Shown piece after piece: positions 46,184 through 57,324 of a stretch of DNA of 64,000 nucleotides. Positions within the stretch are counted from its first letter, which is position 1, and the number at the start of each line of letters is the position of its first letter. The notes beneath the pieces are model-generated. The model saw only the letters and a program-made list of their open reading frames with translations. It was not told the DNA's origin and did not search any database. The stretch comes from Torymus aiolomorphi (Eukaryota; Arthropoda; Insecta; Hymenoptera; Torymidae). The stretch is taken from the NCBI GenBank assembly GCA_036365515.1, contig CM070876.1, positions 174,475,978 to 174,539,977 of the forward strand, given 5' to 3'. The translations under genes were made by a program, and so were the position numbers.

Positions 46184-46730
46184 ACGTGATTACAATTGAT
46201 TTTGCGGCACTGCGGCGGCGGCGACGATGAGCCGAGCAGCGTTTTGCCGCGTTATTGTAACGGCGAAACGTGATGCCGGCAATTTCGTCCGGATGTTGTG
46301 TATATATCTTTTGAAACGCCGCGGAGCGTGCGCGAATAAAATGTTTTAATTGGCGTTTTCTTCCGCAGCTGGTAGATTTATTTGCTGGTTGCGGTCTAAT
46401 TGGAGTGTACGAATGAAAAGCGGTTTTTGTTAGTTTTTAAATTTGAGGGGTTTTTGTCTTTTGTCGAGGGGATTTGATTCGAATATAAGTTGTGAAAGCG
46501 GAATTAATTAAAATGATAATAAAAGGTGAAAAAATAGGATAGTTATGCTTGGTTTAATCCTACAGTTTTATTGTTTATTGTTAGTAGAAGGTTATATTTT
46601 TTAATTGAATAATTTTATATTTTATTCTGTAAAATAATTTCTGATATATGAATTCATACTCTAACAAAAATTTACTATATATTCACATTTTATTATTCTC
46701 AAAAAATACTTTTAAGGTATTGAAATTCAT
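46184..46730. other. Small CpG-rich patch then AT-rich DNA
   Basis: 46200-46350 is GC-rich (CGG repeats) and unique, starting exactly where the inverted repeat ends. The rest is AT-rich. No ORF was recognised. Confidence 0.4.
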
Positions 46731-46767
46731 ACTAATGATTTGTCTTTCCTTTTTGTTGCAGGTAAGT
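46731..46767 (+). promoter_or_regulatory. Candidate recursive splice site (ratchet point) 2
   Basis: TACTAAT (branch-point-like, near 46731) is followed by TGTCTTTCCTTTTTGTTGCAG joined directly to GTAAGT at 46761/46762. Branch point, pyrimidine tract, CAG and an immediate strong 5' splice site match the recursive-splice consensus closely. The alternative is an ordinary 3' splice site whose exon happens to start GTAAGT. Confidence 0.55.
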
Positions 46768-48465
46768 TGCTGGTGTAGCTGCCAGGCGGAAAGTTATTGG
46801 AATTTTCCTCCACCGCAAAAGCCGTCGCACGGTGGAAGGTGGAGTGAAAACACGTGCGCCAACATTGCGGTTTGTCTAGCCCCCTGTGTAGTGATTTTAG
46901 GCCGCGCGGGTGTGAAAAAATCTCTGGAGAAGAAGAGAATAAGTTTCCACATCCCGGGCGGCGCGTGACTTAAAACGCGCTCTTATCTCTCCGCTTGGTC
47001 CCTTGTTTATTCAGAATTTTAAAACTTGAGTTTGTCGGCGAAGTTTATTATGTGACGAAATGTATGAATGGGTTCTGAGGTCCGTATACAAGAATTTTTA
47101 TGAATTGCGGTGGGAATCTTTATAAATTTGTTGTCTACAATATATATTAATAAATTATTCGGTTTTTATTTGCATAGCTTAAGAATATAGTAAGAGCATA
47201 TAATATTCTGTTTGTCAAAAGTTTAAGAATTCTCTTACTTTACTACCAAACAAATCTATATATTATTAGCACGATATAGTTTAAGTTTTTCCGCAAATGA
47301 GCTCGGAATTTCAGTTCGGTAACAACGAGATTTATTTTCATCCTTCAGATAATAATGGACGAAAAGACAGTTCTTACGGAAAGAAAAGACCCGAGAGGGC
47401 TCAAATCGAACTGACAATTTTCACTGTAGCATTCAAGACGCTGAAGAACCATTATAACTCGATGAAACATCGATACCCGCGCGAGTCTGGAGTGCGTTCA
47501 TTTAAGAAAAATTTCCCCTGCAATAATACCAGCGAAATTCTTTCTCTTCCACTCTCTATAGAAACTTGAACATCGTCACAGCCAAACCACCTGAGTTTTT
47601 CACCGGAAAATCGTCTCTCTTCCCAGAATTTCTACCGCAAAAATATTAATCACGCGAATTTTATTCCCGCATTCACGCGAAAACCGTCTTGAAAACATGC
47701 GCACGCGCGCGCGCGCGCGCGCCTTTGTTCGGCGGCAAAGAAGAGCCAGAATATTAAAGCTTCAAAGCGCGAAGCGTTCGTTAATCCACGCTACGGCCCG
47801 AAAAAAGTTGCCGCCGCCACGCCTCGAACATCAAAAAAAAAAATTTTCTTCAGCTACGGTGAAAATTACCCCCCGCGTGTATACCGCGCCGCGCGTGTGC
47901 GTATAATGTACGAAAAGGAAAAACAGATAGCGCGCGGCCGGCGCGTTTTATTTTTTCATCCCCCTCTCTGGCCGTCATTGTTAGGCAAACTACCCGCGAG
48001 AGTCGCATCGGGGAGCCTCTCTACCGTCATTTTTCTCTGCGCGCCCGCCTGCGGTCTTTGTGTCCGCGGCCCTTGCGTACTCTCCTCGCGGCAGGAACGC
48101 GGCATGAGGAGTCGCGTAAGGAGATTTCCGAAAGGTTTTTGAACGTGTCAGGGGGATTTTCGCCGGGAAGAAAAATGTCGCGAGTGCGGCAAAAGACGTG
48201 TCACTCGAGGTGCTTGGAGAGCAGTGTGATTGCGTGTGAGGGTCGTCCCTGGCTGTTTTTATGGTTTATGGAAGTATTGAGGAGAACATTGAATAATGGA
48301 AAAGTATATTTCAACACGATATGATTATAATTTTACCTCACACATATTACACCTATATATTTACGTAATTTAATAAATTAAATGGATTTGATAAAGTGAA
48401 ACAGGAAGAATAGCATATTATGCACCTAGGGAGGAAAAAACTTTGAAAGTCCACAGCTCGTGTAA
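46768..48465. other. GC-rich patches, no credible ORF
   Basis: 46768-47060 and 47540-48250 are GC/CpG-rich, with a (CG)n run at about 47699-47722. Between them is AT-rich sequence. ORFs of 69-106 residues lack domains. The 106-residue plus ORF spans the candidate splice site and is not supported. Confidence 0.35.
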
Positions 48466-48615
48466 ATGGCCAATTTTACTGGCCAATTTTACTCCCATGA
48501 TGCATATACTATTTTTCGCCATACCCGGGCCGAAAGCACCACATTCCCGTTTTTGAGCCGGGCGGGAAAGTGGCACTTTCGGCCAGTATGGTGAAAAATA
48601 TTTTATAGTGCCATA
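48466..48615. repeat. Foldback palindrome
   Basis: TATACTATTTTTCGCCATACCC.. is mirrored by ..GGCCAGTATGGTGAAAAATATTTTATA, with inner arms GGCCGAAAG/CTTTCGGCC and CATTCCCG/CGGGAAAGTG. TGGCCAATTTTAC is duplicated just left. The edges (TACTATTTTT) resemble the CG-loop hairpin family, but the loop differs. Confidence 0.65.
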
Positions 48616-49738
48616 TAGCTAAAGCTTAAAAGCTAACTTTGATGAAGTTTTGACAATTAATAGCAAAATGTTCGTAGTTGTGGTTTTTTTTCGTGCTACT
48701 AGTTAGTTCTACCAATGTTATTATTACCAGTAACTTTATATAAAACATATCAATAACAATAACATCCAATTGCATAAAAATATGTTATCCAATTCTTCGC
48801 GTCACGAACAATCATAAAAATATTGTAAATTGACATTCTTTCTGTTATATCAAAGCTGATTGCTGTGTGCACTCTACAAATAACACAAAACTCAACAAAA
48901 AAATATGTTACAGACTGCAAATTGAATATCGGAAAAATGCAGTCCTTCCGTTTGCATCCTCGCTCGATGGTATTATTTATTGTGACAATTCCATTAAATT
49001 CCAGAATTTGCTTTCCAAAACATAATCACCGAGTCCTGCGAAAATTAACGACCACTGTTACAGCACAATCCGCCGTTAACAAGGCCGCTGCGCGCGAGCC
49101 GAAAAACAATTAGCATTCTCCGTGCAAGTGGGCCAAAATGAAAAACTCGCTGAAATACCGTACTCTCTTTTTAAATTCGCCTCGACGAGAGCGCGCTCGC
49201 AATCAACGATTTTTATAAACATCAAAGCAGCAGCGAGCCGTCGCTGCGCGGGAGGTAGAGAGGGGAACGACTTCCGGCGAGGCGGGAACAAAAGTCCCTA
49301 ATTGCAAGTCGCCGCCGGCTGACAATCGCCGATAATTGCGATTATGAGAACGGCAGTTTGCATCCACTCGCGGCGAGAGAGAGAGAGGCGAGCTTTTCGA
49401 ACACGACCAGCTAAACTCGCTCGCTCGCATTTATACGTCCCGTGGACTTCCGAGCGGCTATGAACTAAATCTCGTTACCACGGCAAGAGAAGTTGAGTAA
49501 GGCGGCTAAGACGTGCACCTGTCTCCGTGTGTGTATATTATTTTGAAAGTCGGGATCTCCGGGAGTTTGTTTGTGGCCGGGAAAGAGTTTTGAGATGAGG
49601 AAAAAGTTGGTGGTCTTTGTTGGGGGGGGGGGCACAGTGAAAGGAAGTATCAGATGAGTTTGAAAAATTCGAAAATTATAGTAAAACTCACTGTCACGTA
49701 AACGGATTTTGTCTTATTTTTGATACTCAACGTTGGCA
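48616..49738. other. AT-rich spacer and CpG-rich island
   Basis: 49070-49560 is CpG-rich with GA runs, and a poly-G run of about 12 is at 49620-49632. No credible gene. Confidence 0.35.
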
Positions 49739-50011
49739 CACTGATAGAAAGAAATATTTGTGGCAAATTCGCGATTCATTTGAAAGTCGATTTTTTCAAG
49801 TATTTGAGCTAAATGAATAATTCTTAACAGTTACGAAATATTCATTAACAGTTAATGCATGATCGCTTTTTGTCACGTTTTTGTCAAGCGTTACTTTTAG
49901 CAAATGATCCATTCCTTAACTGTTAATGCACCTGCATTTGACTGAATTCAAATACATATTCGTTAACAGTTAAGCCGGCGCATTTGCCTCAAATATTCCT
50001 TTCTATCAGTG
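49739..50011. mobile_element. MITE with Myb-like motif repeats
   Basis: The TIRs CACTGATAGAAAGAAATATTTG and CAAATATTCCTTTCTATCAGTG bound 273 bp. The interior has four copies of TTAACAGTTA or its complement (about 49827, 49851, 49917 and 49970). Only a CA dinucleotide could serve as target duplication. Its ends are related to the MITE at 38829. Confidence 0.75.
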
Positions 50012-50143
50012 CATAAATTTCGAAAAAGAGAAGTGAGATGTCTCATATAATACATGATTTATCATAAGCAGAGCGCATTAAAATTAATTTTAGACAGAAA
50101 AAGTTTTTCGTCGTAAAGACGTTTTAAAATATGTAGCGTGCAC

Positions 50144-50240
50144 TAAAAAAAAATGTTATACATTCAAGTAAATTGGACTTGTTTTAAGTAAATTTTACTA
50201 GAAACAAGTTGGGTTCACTTGAATGTATAATTTTTTTTTC
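50144..50240. repeat. Short foldback element
   Basis: AAAAAAAATGTTATACATTC..ACTTGTTT is mirrored by AAACAAGT..GAATGTATAATTTTTTTT with a few mismatches. A hairpin of about 40 bp with a small loop; non-coding. Confidence 0.7.
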
Positions 50241-50821
50241 GGGTTGTTCATCAGCGTAAGTAGTTGAAAACTTCAGTACTTCATTTAAATTTTTAATGAT
50301 TTAAGAAAATTTATCCTATTTATTTAACGCAGCATCTACCATTTGCGTGATGTACTTTCGTAATAAATGTTATTCGTATAAAGAAAAGAAGGATATTATT
50401 ATAGCACTCTTGTATTTTGTTAAAGCGTACGAAATTTATCTTTCAAATATTAGATCAATAAAACGACGGAAATAGAACAATAATTTCTTAAACACCCATT
50501 CCTACTGTTAAAAGCCCATCTCCCTTTGAAGCTCTATCATTTTACTGCTTGATACTCCTCTTTCATTAAAAAAAAATGTAAACCTACAATGCGCACACCG
50601 CGGACTTATACTACCTCCATTAAACCCACATTTATATATGCATACACAGACATGATAGAAACGTCACTAAAACGTTCATAGTGGATGCTTACCTCTTTAT
50701 AATCATTCCCCACTTCTTCCTCAGTGCCGCTCCCTTGCCTTCCCATCTACACCTCTTTACACTTCTCAGCCATTCCATCTTCTCTAACACGCGCGCGGGC
50801 TCGCCTCATTTCTGACTCCCT

Positions 50822-50871
<50 letters not shown>

Positions 50872-50968
50872 CGATGGACACGATGACGAGAGTACGGCGT
50901 GGGCGTGTAAACCGGTTGAAAAATGGAGCAGCCCCGGAGGCGTTAAAATCCGCGACACACCTAACTTG

Positions 50969-51028
<60 letters not shown>

Positions 51029-51400
51029 GGAGAGAGAGAGAGAGTCGAGGGAAATTACTCGACTCTTCTTGCGTGTCGCTTATTTCGGAGGAAAAGATGC
51101 GCAGGGTCGAGACTTTTCCGGCGGGGAGGGCGCCGAATTGACGTGGAGACGGATTAGCCCGGATATTTAATCTTCGGCCAATTAGACGCGCGGGTTTTTT
51201 TTCCTATAGCCGAGGATGGGCGCAGCGGGAAAAGGTCGCTCGCTGCAGAAGGGGGGGGGGGAGAGAAAGAGCGAGGGATTAGGATTTTAAAGGAGTTGAA
51301 GGCAAGTCTTTTGTTCTGGGTGAGCTGGTGGAGATAGAGAAGGAGAGAGCGCGAGAGAGAGCGAGAGAGAGCGCGAAAGAGAGCGAGAGAGAGAGAGAGG

Positions 51401-51463
<63 letters not shown>

Positions 51464-51590
51464 GTGTTGTGAAGAGGATCGGTAACAAGGCTGAATTTTT
51501 AACGAAAGCTAAACGAATGAGGAGGGCAAAAGCGCGGAGAGATGAAGCGGTGGAGATGTATATTTACAGTGTGAAATGCACTCATCGTAG
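50241..51590. other. AT-rich spacer then CpG-rich island with CT/CG/GA tracts
   Basis: The tracts (CT)n at about 50818-50857, (CG)n at 50857-50873, (GA)n at 50970-51045 and (GA)n at 51336-51461 lie in a GC-rich island (50690-51640). The first two and the third can pair as a stem. The long Arg/Glu or Ser/Leu ORFs through them are spurious. Confidence 0.6.
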
Positions 51591-51591
51591 C

Positions 51592-51655
51592 ATCGCGATC
51601 ACGTTAGCTCTGCGGTAGAGTGCGAGACTAGAAACTTCGGGTCCGTCGGTTCATA
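51592..51655 (+). repeat. Truncated tRNA-like SINE head, second copy
   Basis: It matches the tRNA-like sequence at 1807 over GTTAGCTC..GGTAGAG and AAACTTCGGGTCCGTCGGTT, then breaks into ATATTTTTT inside the T arm. A tail with TACGTAACA follows both copies. The anticodon-position triplet is AGA here and ACA at 1807. Confidence 0.65.
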
Positions 51656-51859
51656 TTTTTTCATATTTTTTCACTTCACTTCATTTATTTCTCACATACG
51701 TAACACAACGATAAAGAAAATATAAATCTAATTTTTACAAAATTCAACTATTATAAAATCCAAGTTACACGAAGTCATTTACACAACTGTCGTTTCTACC
51801 GGGCCGTTTCCAATTAAACTAAAAATTCTCCTTTCGCCCGCCTTTCACTACTCAGAGAT

Positions 51860-51938
<79 letters not shown>

Positions 51939-52690
51939 GTGTGTGTGTGTGTGTCCTCGCTCGCGCGAAATCCACCGCGACGGCCGTACGCCGCACACGG
52001 CGCAAAATAAAGTGCAGTTTTACCGGCCTTTACACCGCACTACAACGACATTTGCCTAAATTCCTTCGTCTCTCTCTCTCTCTCTCTCTCGACGCGACGC
52101 GACGCCGAATTAGGCGAAGACTCTCGCTCGGACTTCCCGCGAACAATTGAAAATTTTGAGAAACGAAGAGGAAGAAGAAGAAGAAGTTGAGCGAGTTCGT
52201 TTTTTCGACGGAGCGAGCGCGCGCGACTTTTACAGTAACGTGGGACATTGGAGCTGGTGGAAGGGAAAATAATTTTTATCGCGCCGTAATCGTGTTTGCA
52301 TTTTTTTTTCGAAAATGATGCTATTCGGGAGTGTGGCGCGAGCTAGGAGGCGTATGTATATGTACTTGATATAGCAATTTTTTAAACAATAGTTACATGC
52401 TTTTGAATTAATTTTAAGCATGAAGGAATTCTACCTGTGATGCCATCTTATCTAATTTTGAATTTTCAGATACATAAAACTTCAAAGGAGGATGCCCATG
52501 CATACGTAAAATTAGCCCAATTATATACGTTAAATTAAAAATCAGGTCTTAGAAGTGCGGCGAAGCTGAGTTATCGCGAAATATAGTATTCACCCCCAAA
52601 AAAAGTACAAAAGCATTTAATTTAACCAAAATAAAACAGTTTGCATTAGTTGTTTTCAGTTTTCTGGGTATCAAATAGGAGCTCATGATA
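51656..52690. other. (TG)n microsatellite and CpG-rich island
   Basis: (TG)n spans 51865-51955, with (CT)n at 52071-52090 and GAA repeats near 52170. The island at 51780-52350 is GC-rich. Beyond it is AT-rich DNA without a recognised gene. Confidence 0.45.
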
Positions 52691-52699
52691 GAATCGATC

Positions 52700-53250
52700 A
52701 CTTTTTTCACTTTTTGAATAGGTGGTGCATCCTCAAGCTCATTTCTTGAAAGGTTAGGCAGTTTTCGATTAACACCTCCTATCGGTTTTCGGAATATTCA
52801 ACCACTTTTGCACCATTTGTTTTGGACGAACCAAATATCAAATCAAACCTTCCGATGAAAACTATCATTCCTTTCAGCTTTTGAATGGGCGATGCACCCT
52901 TAAAGAAATTTTTTTTAAAGGTTAGGCAGTTTTCCATCAACAACCCTTATCGGATTTCGGCACATTCGACCAATTTTGCACGATTTGTTTTGAACCAACC
53001 TAATACCAAATCTAAGGTTTCGATGCATAATATCATTCCTTTCAATTTTCGAATGGGCAATACACTCTTAAGCTCGTTTTTTGAAGGTAAGGCAGTTTTC
53101 GATCAACAACCCGTAACGAATTTCGGCGCATTCGACCACCTTTGCACCATTTGTTTTGGACAAACCATGTACCAAATCAAAGCTTCCGTTGAAAACTATA
53201 ATTTTCCTTTCAGCTTTCTAATGGTCGATGCACCCTTAAAGTAATTTTTT
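52700..53250. repeat. 167-bp tandem repeat, three copies
   Basis: AGGTTAGGCAGTTTTC recurs at 52751, 52919 and 53085 (periods 168 and 166). Each copy continues with TTCGGNNNATTC.ACCA.TTTTGCACC and ATCATTCCTTTCA. The 119-aa ORF at 52885-53244 is a translation of two units and shows the same internal repeat. Confidence 0.9.
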
Positions 53251-53654
53251 GCTTCCTCTTAGAGGAAGCTTTGTAATAGTAAAATTTTAAGTTTCGTTAA
53301 ATCGCTCTAGAAACAAGAATAGAGGTGATAGAAGTTCGAATCACGTGATTTTAGAAAATGTCTGTATGTGTGTGTGTGTGTACGTATACCGTTTTATCTC
53401 AGGATCTTTTTGATCTGTTTTAACCGGACAGGTCTCATTTTTTTTGTTTCTTTTTTTTTTTTTTGTGTGACTGGAGTAAGGAAATTCTCTTTTTGATTCG
53501 CCGATGCGTTTTTGTTTTATTTCGAATTTTCGATTTTAGATACTTCATTTTTTCGTTCTTTTAATAATAACATTGAGATATTTGAATCGTACCGATCGCA
53601 TTCGAAAGAACATAAAAAAAAACCGCTGCCAATATATTGGCACGTAGCTTCCTC
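53251..53654 (+). mobile_element. R1 family, apparently complete short copy
   Basis: It starts with snap-back GCTTCCTCTTAGAGGAAGC (53251-53269) and TTTGTAATAGT. It contains (TG)n at about 53367-53382, TTTTAACCGGACAGGTCTCA, and a Tn-rich and GATTCGCCGATGCG segment. It ends with hairpin GCCAATATATTGGC and GCTTCCTC (53647-53654). Both ends share GCTTCCTC. A subterminal 3' hairpin recalls Helitron-like elements, but I see no replicase and no CTRR end, so the class is open. Confidence 0.65.
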
Positions 53655-54411
53655 CAAATAAATTTATCTCTCCTATATGTATAGTTCAAATATAAAATAT
53701 GTATATTCATTCTACATGTTTTTTTTAATAATTTACAACTTCATTAGTATTTACAAAAATTACACATTATTTTTATTTTTAGTCTTTTATAGCAAATACC
53801 AGGTTATTTGGTAAAATTTATCAGTTTTCTTAGTAAAAATTCTTAGATTACCTTGTAAAAATGACTAGATCTCAATTTTTACCAGTGTGTCTGGTAATTT
53901 TTATTCCGATAATTTGGTATTTTTTTTAAGTGGTTATGGTAGTTTTTCCTGGGAAACTTATAAATTGTATTAGAAACCTGGGAATATCACGGCTTTTGAC
54001 AGTCTATCCATGCGCTACCAAGGCACCTTGGTAATTTTTACTCTAAAATTTCTCTCCGTGTACAATATTATGAAATAACTTATTGTAAGTTTTGTAACAT
54101 AAAACCGTGATGCTTTCTAGTGAAATCAATCTGTGAACTTTTATATCAGTGAAATATACATTATTTTCTTTTATATTTTAAAAAATGAGTTGTGTAGCAA
54201 AAAGCATAAATGATTAAAATAAATGAAGTGGATAAATAAGTGAATTTAAAAAATGCATTTAAAAATATGTTTACTGTGTGATCTATATGGATATAGGGTC
54301 TATATGCAATTGAATCCTGGAACACGAGTCTATTATATGTGCAGTTTATTATATATTAGCAAGCTGTTTAGGCTGCATCTTATTATCACAAATAACTTTA
54401 ACTTATTGTGC
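53655..54411. other. AT-rich DNA with degenerate MITE
   Basis: Between about 53780 and 54063, strings such as ACCAGGTTATTTGGTAAAA, CTGGTAATTTTTATTC and a terminal AATTTCTCTCCGTGTAC suggest a decayed palindromic MITE. The left end is not resolved. Confidence 0.35.
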
Positions 54412-54600
54412 ATTAAGGCCACCAAAAGATAATGTTCAAGTCTTTCAAAGCACACAACCTCCTATAGTAGACACAAAGAGAAATACTGTTGTAGATATTC
54501 TTCTAACAATGCCTTGTTGTTTACGGCGTTTTAATTATCAATGCTTTACTGGCTCTATGATTTCTAAAGGTGAACTAGCAACTATACATATAGAAGTGCA
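54412..54600. repeat. Diverged copy of repeat at 40818-41000
   Basis: Shared landmarks include GGCCACCAAAAGAT, AATGTTCAAGTCT, CAACCTCCT, AGTAGA, GAAATACTGTTG, GGCGTTTTAATT and CTATGATTTCTAAAGGT, in the same order and strand, with substitutions and small indels. Confidence 0.75.
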
Positions 54601-55413
54601 AGGACCTTAATAAAAGTATTACAATGTAGGTATTACTAAGCCAGACCCTGGTTATAATTTATAAATATTGAATGTCAGCGTTATCATTGTACCTGTGTAC
54701 AATGAAGAACGATGTAACAATAATAATTTGGCAAAAAACAATAGCAAATGGATGCAAAAAAGTATTTTGAGATTTGAATTGTAATTCTGAAAACTGGGCT
54801 GTAGTAAAAGCATTATTTGTTATACCTAATCAACCATCAATAAAACAAGCGGCAATGCTTCTTCATAAAGAATTTGCAGCTGGGACTTACTCTGACGACA
54901 TGCTTGCATTAAGAGCTTTCCCAATTGTAAAAAAACAAGAGCAAATGGATTCAGGAGTATTTTGTGAAAAAACTTAGTATGAGCTGCTGCTACAGAAATG
55001 GTAGTTCACATGAGAACTCAAGTTCTGGACCACCTTTGAGCTTCTAGTTTTATAATTTCTTGCATCTATTTATAAAAATCAAAATTTTTATTACAATATG
55101 GAGACGGTTACAAAATTTTTTAGAGAAATTTCGCAACTTTTAAGAGTAAAAGTACATTAAACAATGTTTGTTAAGTATACAGTATATATTTTAAATATAA
55201 AATATGTTTATTCATTATACTTTTTTTCAATGATTTAATAATTCATTAATATTTAAAAAATTGCACATTTTTTCTTATTATTAAAATTATTTGTTATTTG
55301 ATACTTATTTTATTTAAAAAAAAGTAATATTTTAAAATATAAAATTAAAAAATTGCTATTTACCCTGAGATCAACTTACTCACATTTTCAAAATCATGTA
55401 TAATAACTCCATT
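54601..55413. other. AT-rich stretch with one weak ORF
   Basis: The plus ORF 54774-54977 (67 aa, with a segment ending LLHKEF) is less low-complexity than others and could be a fragment of a transposon protein, but I recognise no domain. Nothing else seen. Confidence 0.25.
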
Positions 55414-55722
55414 TATAGCACGATGTGACTTAAGCCTGCACTTTAGTCACGCCCATCCATGACTAAAGTAGTCCTTTTTTGCACCGTGTTTATCACACTC
55501 GCTACGCTCGTGCGTTAACCTTACGGTGCAAAAAAGGACTACTTTGGGCACGGATAGGCATGACAGCGGGCTTAGAGCAAGCAGTGCTATAAAACTCTGT
55601 ACGATACTCGTGACTTAGTAGCTCTTTGTTTCACGGCGTTTAGCGTCCTCGCTGCACTCGGGCACTAACCTCACGCCGTGCAAAAAAGAGCCACTTTAGT
55701 CACACGTATCGTAATACACTAT
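55414..55722. repeat. Two tandem hairpins, type 1 plus type 2
   Basis: 55414-55591: TATAGCAC..GGACTACTTT-type arms around a CG-containing loop (CACTCGCTACGCTCGTGCG), ending GTGCTATAAAA. 55600-55722: ACGATACTCGTGACTT.. mirrored by ..AGTCACACGTATCGT around loop CCTCGCTGCACTCGGG. The same order and junction (GCTATAAAA then ACGATAC) occurs at 22456-23258. Confidence 0.8.
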
Positions 55723-55796
55723 TTTACATTATAAATATATTATTATTCAATAATTGTGTATTCTTATTATAAATAATTGTATACATATTATAAAAC

Positions 55797-55827
55797 CGCT
55801 GCCAATTCATTGGCCCGTTGCTTCCTC
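55797..55827 (+). repeat. R1 family 3' end
   Basis: CGCTGCCAATTCATTGGC followed by GCTTCCTC matches the right end of the copy at 53251-53654. No matching 5' end lies nearby in the same orientation. Confidence 0.6.
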
Positions 55828-56329
55828 AAACTTAATTTTGTGATTCCTTTAATTAATTTTTAATAACAAAATTTATAATTTTTGCAACAAATTATGCCAT
55901 AATTATAATTAAATTGATTTTGAAGATTAAAAGGTATTAATTTTCAAATTTATTCATTCTTTTACTTATTTATATCAACCGCCATGAATTTTCCAGGTTT
56001 AATATAATATATACATATCCCTTATATAAATTGAGCATTCGAGATAATCTATTTTGCCCTCGAACGATCTCGAAATCTCGAATAATCGAATCCGTCTCGA
56101 ATCTCTAAAGGAGAGAAACAAGAGACGAAACAGTGGCGCGCGTAACGCGCTGATTAACGCTAGTATACATATATAACATCACTAGTATTCTCGAAGCGCG
56201 CGGTGAGCGCTGTGATTTTATCGAAATTACACCACTTTTGTTTTTGTGACCTAGCAACCGGTTACACCCACCAACCAAACCACTAATAAATTGATATCAT
56301 AACTAATTCATCATTTTTGAAGATAGGAG
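55828..56329. other. AT-rich DNA, no gene
   Basis: A short CpG-bearing patch at about 56040-56230 contains TCTCGAA-like repeats. Nothing recognised. Confidence 0.35.
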
Positions 56330-57111
56330 ATAGGATTAAGGAGTTATAAGCTTTTTTGAAAAAAACACGTTTTTGTTTTTGTTCATAACAAAAGAACTGT
56401 GATAGCTAGACATAACATTTTTTTTCCAAATATAGATATTTTAATTCTCTTTCGAATGCTTCCCATCCGACTCAGTTACATAGAGCCGTTCTTGAGAAAT
56501 TACGATTTGAAAAAAAGGTTAAAAAAACTTTAACCTCAAATATCTCTGAAATTTCTAGACCAATCATTTTGCCCAAAGAACTCGACCGAGAACTATACAA
56601 AATCTACCTCTACAAGGAATTTTAAAGCGATTAAGTCAATTTTACTTCCGTAATCGTTGGATATAGAAAACTCGTTTTTTTCATTTTTCAATTTTTTTCT
56701 CAAAAACTATCCAAAAGAATGGATTCAAATTTTTAGAGCTTATAGCTATTTATATTCTGCATTATCATGATTTTTCTCAAAAAAATTGACCGTTTAGTTT
56801 CGGAGTTATAAGCTTTTTAGAAAAAAACACGTTTTTGTCAATAACAAGAGAACCGGGATAGCTAGAGAAATTTTTTTTTTAACTTATAGGTTTTTTTACG
56901 CTGTTTCGAATGCTACCATTAGATTTAAATATCTCCATTCTATCATTGAAAAAAAGCGAAAAACAATTTTGAGAAAATCGAAAATTCGAAATAAAACAAA
57001 AACGAATCGGCCCAATCAAAAAACGAATTTTTGACCCGCCATCACACAAAAAAAACAAAAAGAATGAGACCTGTCCGGTTAAAATCGATCGAGTAGAAGC
57101 TGAGATCCAGG

Positions 57112-57206
<95 letters not shown>

Positions 57207-57324
57207 ATACAGACATTTTTCAAAAATCATGTATTTTGGTTCCTAACACCTCGAATATCAATTATAACATGTTTTTACAACAACTCAAAAAATTACTATC
57301 ACAAAGCTTCCTCTAGGAGGAAGC
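56330..57324 (-). mobile_element. R1 family, long copy
   Basis: On the minus strand it starts with GCTTCCTCCTAGAGGAAGC (57324-57306), then TTTGTGATAGTAA, a long (TG)n (57204-57115), TTTTAACCGGACAGGTCTCA, then low-complexity AT-rich sequence with repeated segments such as ACACGTTTTTGTTAATAAC (mirrored here). No ORF. The Cys/Val ORF through (TG)n is spurious. Confidence 0.65.

Noticed and set aside
46648..46968. 106-aa plus-strand ORF
   Set aside because: It runs through a strong 3' splice site/5' splice site junction and has no motif; more likely intronic.
50724..51170. 148-aa ORF on the plus strand
   Set aside because: Ser/Leu then Arg/Glu runs come from (CT)n and (GA)n; no other content.
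52885..53244. 119-aa ORF with internal repeats
   Set aside because: It spans two copies of the 167-bp tandem repeat; its internal repetition is that of the DNA, with no domain.
54774..54977. 67-aa ORF as a host gene
   Set aside because: It looks less random than its neighbours but shows no domain and no splice or promoter support; left as unassigned.
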